Shown here piece by piece: positions 57,888-64,000 of a DNA stretch of 64,000 bases. The notes under the pieces were generated by a model. The model worked only from the letters and a program-made list of their open reading frames with translations. It had not been told where the DNA came from and did no database searches. Source of the DNA: Daphnia pulex (taxonomy: Eukaryota > Arthropoda > Branchiopoda > Diplostraca > Daphniidae); assembly GCF_021134715.1 (NCBI RefSeq), contig NC_060026.1, forward strand, positions 558,001 through 622,000. Direction: 5' to 3'. Every line of letters begins with the position of its first letter. The stretch's first letter is position 1. The translations under genes and the position numbers were made by a program.

Positions 57888-58634
57888 ATGTTTCAACTGT
57901 GTTCAATAAGAGATCCAATCTTCCCTTCGACAGATCAAAGCGAAAAACTAAAAACTTTGATCCGCCAAGGAGTTGACGTGAACGTGAAAAACAGTAACGG
58001 AGACAACGCACTCCATTTATTGTGTCGAAATAATTCAAGCGAAAGATTAATCGAGGTAATCAAATTATTAATCCAACTCGGAATTAATGTGAATAGCAAA
58101 GACAACTACGGAAACAACGCACTTCATATATTGTGTCAATCCAATTCCAGCGAAAGGTTAATAGGCACAATTAAATTATTAATCCAAGGCCGAATAGATG
58201 TCAATTCGAAAAACGGTGACGGAAGAAACGCACTCTATTTACTGTGCCGATATAATTCAAGCAAAATATTAATCGACGCAATCAAATTATTTATCCAGCA
58301 AGGGATCGATGTCAATGGGGAAAACAACTACGAAAACAACGCACTCTATTTATTATGTAAATTTAATAGAGGCGAAAGACTGATCGATGTAATCCAACTG
58401 TTAATCGAATTTGGGATTGATGTCAATGGGGAAAACGATGAAGGAGACGCACTCCATTTATTGTGTCAATTTAATAGAAGCGAAAGATTAATCGACGCAA
58501 TCAAATTGTTAATCCAAGGTGGATTTGATGTCGATGGCAACAATGTGCGCTCATTTCTATGGGAGAAGGCCAATATTAATTATGATAAAATTATTAAACT
58601 CTTTCAATCATTGACAATTGATTTCATCTTCTGA
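57888..58634 (+). CDS. Ankyrin-repeat protein
   Basis: Single open frame of 248 residues. After MFQLCSIRDP it holds about five ankyrin repeats of roughly 37 residues, each built on NALHLLC-x-NSSERLIEVIKLLIQ-x-GIDVN. The longer loop (NSS/NRxER) between the two helices sets them apart from ordinary 33-residue repeats. The C-terminus is a short charged tail. There is no signal peptide, so probably an intracellular binding protein. The repeats are very alike at base level, so the number may vary between alleles. A splice acceptor just upstream (57,865-57,866) opens the same frame a little earlier (LADKEKV), so a 5' exon is possible but none was identified. Such island-like ankyrin genes are common in Daphnia. 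Confidence 0.75.
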   Translation: MFQLCSIRDPIFPSTDQSEKLKTLIRQGVDVNVKNSNGDNALHLLCRNNSSERLIEVIKLLIQLGINVNSKDNYGNNALHILCQSNSSERLIGTIKLLIQGRIDVNSKNGDGRNALYLLCRYNSSKILIDAIKLFIQQGIDVNGENNYENNALYLLCKFNRGERLIDVIQLLIEFGIDVNGENDEGDALHLLCQFNRSERLIDAIKLLIQGGFDVDGNNVRSFLWEKANINYDKIIKLFQSLTIDFIF

Positions 58635-58639
58635 TGCTT

Positions 58640-59590
58640 TCAGCCGATCAGAAGTTAGTTGTCACATTGACAACGTGATATGAACATTTTTTATTGTTTA
58701 ACTTACAGTCATGTCAAAGTAATTTGCAGAAAACACTGAGCGATTAAACGAATCATTAGGTAGTTAGCTACCAGCAAAGAATTGTCGACAAAATTAACGG
58801 GCAAGTAACCAAAGCAAATGACTGGCTCTTCTCGGGATAATAGCACAACAAGTTTAATTCATTCTTATTGGCATTTCTAGAAACTTCGGCAGATTTGATG
58901 GGAACGAAGGACTTTGTCAAGGAATAAGACAACAAATGAACCGGTAATGCTGATAAGAAAAATTTGAAAAAGAAAAAAAGAAAATGGTTTGAACTTGAAA
59001 TCTTTTTTGTTTCTCAGAGGATATAAGTCAATTGAGGCACATTCAAAGAATCGCCGAATAATTCAACCAAACGCCAAGTTCAAGTTCAAATTCCATGCTC
59101 AACATTTAGTAACAAAAGGCCAACATTTACAGTTCAATATCTAACAGCATTATGACTTTTCCAATAAATAGGGATTCAAAACCCAATAATTTTCCGTTGC
59201 TCCATTCACTTTGCACCAGCCCTCGCACATCCTCATATCTTTGCTTTCATTTAAGATGTCAAAGACTCTTTTAAATTTGCAGGAAACGGAAGAAGCAAAT
59301 TAAAAAGTTAAGTGCCCCGATTTGAGAAAATAAAAGAAACGAATCGTTTAAAAGAATTAGCAAACATAGCAAATAAATTTAAGCGGAAGCAGTAGTTATT
59401 TTAAAAACGTTGGGATTATTGATGCAGAGGCCCAAGTCCCGTTCAAGTTCCGCTAGTCAAAAAATTTGGTCGGCCAGTGAGAAAAACAAACACTGACCGA
59501 CCGACCGAGTTGGTCTATTGTTATTTATTTCCATGAGAAAGGCCAATTCATTTTGTTTTGTTTTGTTTATAGATTTGAATGGACATTGGG
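58640..59590. other. Intergenic, nothing recognised
   Basis: AT-rich. No supported gene or repeat. Confidence 0.4.
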
Positions 59591-59597
59591 AATTTTC

Positions 59598-59607
59598 GTA
59601 TATATAG
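59598..59607 (+). promoter_or_regulatory. Possible TATA box of the micro-exon C1q gene
   Basis: TATATATAGT about 210 bases before the start codon. The distance is long, so a 5' UTR of about 180 bases is implied. Confidence 0.35.
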
Positions 59608-59810
59608 TAGATCCATGAAACAAAAGACGATATACGTGTGAGCCAAGTTCACTTTCACTGAAGCGTCAAAACAATAGAGTGCGGTTACTACGTTTGTAAC
59701 GGGACCCTCGACACATTACTGGTTAAAGAGTGGCTGTCCTCCTAAACTTTGGTTAGTTCAAGCGCAAATTTCAATCGGTAAACAACCGTGGCATTTAAGG
59801 AGCGTTAAAC

Positions 59811-62800
59811 ATGAACACCTTGGTAAGTTGAAGACTTCGTAATTATTTTAACACATCATTTCTCCAAACCCTATATTCAATGCCAGGCTTTAGCGGCCTT
59901 TCTCCTGACGTCCACCTGTTTAGCTGTAGCCTCCCCTTAGTTCTTGGGCGATTGGGACTGGAATCTGTTCTCCCATTTCCCTGATTATTACACAGCGCTT
60001 TTTCCGGAATCCAAGCAGCCGGAATCGACTGATCTTATGTCGGCGGAGAATCTGTTAACCCAAGGCGTCGATCACTCTGCCACGCTAGCTCTAGTGGGAC
60101 TGGTAATGTGTCTTAAGGAGACAAAAGGTATAACATGATGAAAACCCCCCTCACAAACGGGAATTTATTTATAACGCAATGATAAACAGCAGTAAAAATT
60201 TAATTGTTTCTACTGCAGCAATAACAAAACGATTAGAAGAGACCATGGCGGCGTCTGTTGGAAATTTGACGAAGGAGTTGCTCGGTAATTATTGAATCGA
60301 TAACTGTGAACCCAATTAAAAATAGTAAACAACAATATCTTTGTACAGAAACTTCACAGCGCTTGGCGGAAACCAACGACATTGTTGCGAACTTGAAGAA
60401 GGAATTGAATGGTATGATTCGTTCTAAACCAAATATTTAGTAAAAATGATTTATTTAAAAAAAACTTGTTTTCTATCAGAAACGAGAGCCAATTTGATCA
60501 AGGAATCGAAGGAATCGACAGGTATTTTCAATTTCAATATTTTGGCAAAAATAACGGTAACGTAGAAAAGATAATTGATATATTTCCGTGGTTGTTAGCT
60601 CCTTCGCAGAGTCTGGACACCAATACTACTACCATTGGGAGTTCAAGGAATGACTTGGCCGGTAATATTTTTCACTATACTGACATAAATCATCAGCAGA
60701 ATAATCTAAAAAATATTCTCGGGTTATTGTAGACATATCTCGTCGTGTGGACGAAACAACCACCACCGTTAGCCATTTGACGAAAAAGTTGTCAGGTAAT
60801 AAACAAACAAGTTGTGAAAAAATGAGTGGCGATTAAAAAACAGATGTCAATTGACGTGTAGAAACATTGCAGCGCTTAGACGACACGACGGACGTTGTTG
60901 AGAATTTCAAGACTGAACTGACTGGTATTAATAATTGACAAAATGAAATAATGAGTGAAATTTTGAAATTCTTTAATACAAATCGACAGAAACGAGAGTC
61001 AACTTGACGCGGGAATTGACAGGTATTTTAAATTATTATTTCAAAATTCAAACGACATCAGTAAAAACCGAATGAAACTTTTGCGATCTTAAGCAAATTC
61101 GCGGCGACTGCAAGATGCCACCACAAGTTCAAAGAATGAACTAGCAAGTAATTCCCATGAGATGTAAAAGTTGAACAGAAATCAAAATGCCTTTACCCAT
61201 TGACAGTCTTCTCACGCCGCTTGACTGAAACGAACGACACCGTTGGAAATTTGTCGAAGAAATGTACAGGTATGATCTCGTTTCAAAATTATAATTATGA
61301 TTGACAACTAATCAAATTCGTTTAAAAGAAATCTCGCAAAACACGTCGAAAAATGCACAGCGCTTGGTGGACACAAATGTCGTCGTAGGAAAATTAAAAA
61401 ATGAATTAGCCGGTAATAATAACCAATTTTGTAAAAATCGAGAAATAAACCGCATGAAATTTAAAAAATAATAAAAATCTCGAATGCAGGAACTTCGCAG
61501 CGCCTGGTGGAAACAAACGTCATCGTCGTGACTTTGCAGAAGGAACTGTCCGGTATAATTATCTTTTAAGAAATTTTAAAAGGGCACGAACGAACACTTT
61601 CTTATTCGACTTTTCCAGACACTATAAAGCAGGAATCGGCCAAAGCTCTGAGCTGTTGCACCAAGTCAAAGGCGGATTTGACCAAGGAACTGAAAGGTAT
61701 AATTTACTGCTTCCGGAAATTGAAAAAAAAGGGACGGTGGGGAAATAAATTAAACGCTTCTCGTGTGAACTTGCAGCGACCTCACAACGTTTGGATCACA
61801 CGGAAGACACGGTTATGAATTTGAAGGAGGAGATGAACGGTAACATTTTTTTGTGAAACAAACAAATGGTGGATATTTTAAAAAAGAAACTCATGTTTGA
61901 AATATTAGAAACCGTCAAACGTTTAACCGAAACCAACATGGCAGCAGGAAATTTAAAAGACCCAAATGGTAACACTCGGCTTTCTTTTTTTGTTGTTTAA
62001 AATAAGAAAACCCTAAAATAATTCTAATTTTAAATAAAGAAAAACAAGCAGCGGCACTTCAACACTTTCTCGAAACGAACATCATCATTGTCAGTTCGAA
62101 GAAGGAATTGACTGGTACGTTCATTTCAAATTAAAATTATTATTACGCTGAACGGATAATAATGATAATTCTTCGGCCATTTACCCCCAGAAATGTCGCA
62201 ACGTTTGACTGCAACAAATGACGCCGTCGGATATCTGACAAAAGAGCTGCTCGGTAACATTTAAAATTATTTTAAAAAAAGGGGGGTCATTAAATCGACT
62301 CTACATTTCGTACAAATTTCAGTCACCAAGGCCAAAGTTGGAGCTTTGACTGCAGAGCTGAAAGGTTTTTAAAAATGTCTAACTAAACTTTAGAGCAACA
62401 CCTAATGAGCAATCCTTATATGCAACAGTGAATGGAGGACTAGCGTCCAGCATAGGAAGAATGCCGAATTCATGCAGAGATTTACTGCAGATAGGACACA
62501 GACAAAGCGGATTGTATTCCGTCATGGGAGCCAAACAAGTGGAAACTCTTTACTGCGACTTTACCCAGACGCCAGGAGATGAAGGTACACATTTCGTACA
62601 AGCTTTTAATTAGTTTTACTAAATCGCCCCGACTATAAACAGATTTCCAGAGGTGGGTTGGCTTCAATGACGTGAAATCAAAACCCACTTACTTCCACGT
62701 CTCGAGAGCCTTGCCGTACAACGAAACGATAACACCAATTCCATTCACACGAGCCATACTCAACCAGGGAGGGGCCATGAATAAAGAAACGGGAAAATTC

Positions 62801-63148
62801 ACGGCTCCGGTGGCGGGTGTCTACTTTTTCTACTTCACCGGAACCGTATTTTTGCCCACGGCGACATCTTCAGCTTCTTCAACCAGACCGGATTTTACAA
62901 TGTGCCTATTCAAAAACTCAAATTGCGTCGAGTGGCTGCTGGAGAGGCCAGACGAAATCAGCACAGGGAATCGACACGAAAGAATCGCCTTGCAATCGAC
63001 CGTCAATTTGAAACAGGGCGATCAAATCTGGCTGGCCATTGGCAAGAAAAAGTCGCCAGGAGGTTACCTGGTCGGCGACGCTCTAACAAACTTCAAAGGT
63101 TTTCTAATCCAAGAAGACATTTCGCAGTCGCTACACGTCGTACCCTAA
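59811..63148 (+). CDS. Micro-exon coiled-coil C1q protein (in-frame TAG in signal exon)
   Basis: About 21 exons. E1 59811-59822 and E2 59887-60127 encode MNTLALAAFLLTSTCLAVAS, then a TAG at 59938-59940, after which the frame stays open. Micro-exons of 33-84 bases follow, all phase 1-1 (60219-60284, 60349-60411, 60480-60521, 60733-60795, 60862-60924, 60990-61022, 61094-61147, 61207-61269, 61329-61412, 61490-61552, 61619-61696, 61777-61839, 61909-61968, 62040-62114, 62191-62253, 62323-62364). Many encode one 21-residue unit like ETSQRLAETNDIVANLKKEL. A 52-base exon at 60610-60661 would break frame; without it the gene totals 630 codons. Exon 62429-62584 carries NSCRDLLQ ... SGLYSVMGAKQVETLYCDF, and 62643-63148 the C1q domain (NKETGKFTAPVAGVYFFYFTG, ALQSTVNLKQGDQIWLAI). 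It should form a long trimeric stalk with C1q heads. The TAG may be a nonsense allele. Confidence 0.7.
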
Positions 63149-63354
63149 TTTCGATTACCTATCGCTTATATAAAGAAGAAAAATACACTTTTACCTGTCG
63201 TTATCAAAGATTGAAGCTGAAATTGTCCATTTAGGTCCTCCGCATGTCCAGGAGAAGAAAGTGAATCAACTGCAATGAAAAATGAAAAAAAAAATTAAAA
63301 TCAAGAACGAAAGCTGCAAATATCAATAATAGCTTGTCAATTTTAAAATGGCTT

Positions 63355-63426
63355 AAATCAAAGGTTTTTTTAATTTTTTGATTCAAGAAAACATTTCCCA
63401 GTCGCGCCCGGCCAAAGTCCCGTAAA
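63355..63426 (+). pseudogene. C1q C-terminal remnant
   Basis: Text for the last C1q strand, LIQENISQSRPAKVP plus stop, with a degraded IKGF before it. It copies the end of the gene just upstream (KGFLIQEDISQS). No other exon remains nearby. Confidence 0.6.
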
Positions 63427-64000
63427 ATCGGTTAAAATTCCCACAGATCAAATAAATAATACAAAGCTTTAACGTGTTGCTATTAGGCTGTACAATAAAC
63501 TTAAATTGACTTTCAAGTACAAAAGTTAAACAAGACACGATTGAAATCGACTCTAGTCAGAGTCGTCAATTTTTTGAAGCACAACAATAACTCTTGTTAC
63601 TCGAATCGAGTAGTTATTTTCTTGATGATTGTTAATACATTTTAAAAAATGAAATTCGTGGGCAAATATGAAACATTTGAAAAAAAAAAAGTAATGTTCA
63701 ATCCAGTGTGGCAGTTGCTGTGGGTTCTTGCTTAAGGAAATGATATTACTCTATGCAAATTGGATCTCAATGTGGCACTCCCTGTCATTTTCAGGAAAAC
63801 CCGATTAGTGGGGTGGATGACAGACAGCAGAAGTCGTTCCACCCACCCAACCCAAATTTTGCTACAGAAATTTGAGTGGTGACTGTGGTGAGTTAAGAAA
63901 AAACTCTAACAAAAACTCTAACAAATGTTTCACGATAGAGGAGAAACAACTTCAGCCATGTTTTTCTATGAAATGTTCTTTCACCTCCATATGGCATATG
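63427..64000. other. Intergenic, nothing recognised
   Basis: An AATAAA lies near 63,493. No further gene is supported up to the window end. Confidence 0.4.

Noticed and set aside
57860-58634. Secreted ankyrin protein made by splicing the 56,780 signal exon to the ankyrin frame
   Set aside because: The phases would allow it, but the signal exon joins two nearer exons in phase to give a complete VWC protein, which is simpler.

Overview
The window is eukaryotic. It is AT-rich, its genes are split by short GT-AG introns, and its gene families (large C1q families, cathepsin L, METTL24-like and CASD1-like genes, fucosyltransferase and LRP pieces, ankyrin genes with about 37-residue repeats) fit a branchiopod crustacean, most likely Daphnia. 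That assignment is inference from gene content. I saw no retroviral or other virus-like element. Splice models were built by hand by matching phases and comparing paralogues. || Positions 1-26,300 form a shuffled array of segmental duplicates. Three modules recur: U (about 0.6 kb of non-coding upstream sequence), H (a six-exon gene for a secreted, six-cysteine, mostly helical protein of unknown family) and S (a plus-strand host gene with tiny exons and box C/D snoRNAs in its introns). The order is U-H1-S(A), U-S(B) with no H, U-H2, then a CASD1-like sialate O-acetyltransferase gene (minus), a piece of S, a catalytically dead trypsin-like serine protease homologue (plus), a METTL24-like gene (minus), S(C), U-H3 (cut short and joined to S(D)) and U-H4 (recombined with a new 3' end, in frame). 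|| Positions 26,300-36,900 hold three minus-strand genes for a 23-27 residue cysteine-rich protein with the pattern PVC-x-C...C-x2-C-x-P-R, all built alike (TATA box, 5' UTR exon, short intron, ATG just after the acceptor). Next come a decayed and an intact cathepsin L gene (both minus) and a broken LRP-like fragment (plus). || Positions 36,900-52,600 are gene-poor: a fucosyltransferase pseudogene, a tRNA-derived SINE-like copy, and a 7.5 kb inverted repeat. The inner arms of that repeat are almost identical and only the right arm carries a 687 bp foldback transposon; the outer arms are diverged, and CTCF-like motifs lie in the arms and at the edges. || Positions 52,600-64,000 are a plus-strand cluster of C1q-domain secreted proteins: two intact three-exon genes, one pseudogene, a small secreted VWC protein, an ankyrin-repeat gene, and a long gene in which about 17 micro-exons encode coiled-coil units ahead of a C1q domain. 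That gene carries an in-frame TAG in its signal-peptide exon. || The main points for follow-up are the cysteine microproteins, the co-duplicated H and snoRNA-host modules, the micro-exon C1q gene, and the inverted repeat with its filled and empty insertion sites.
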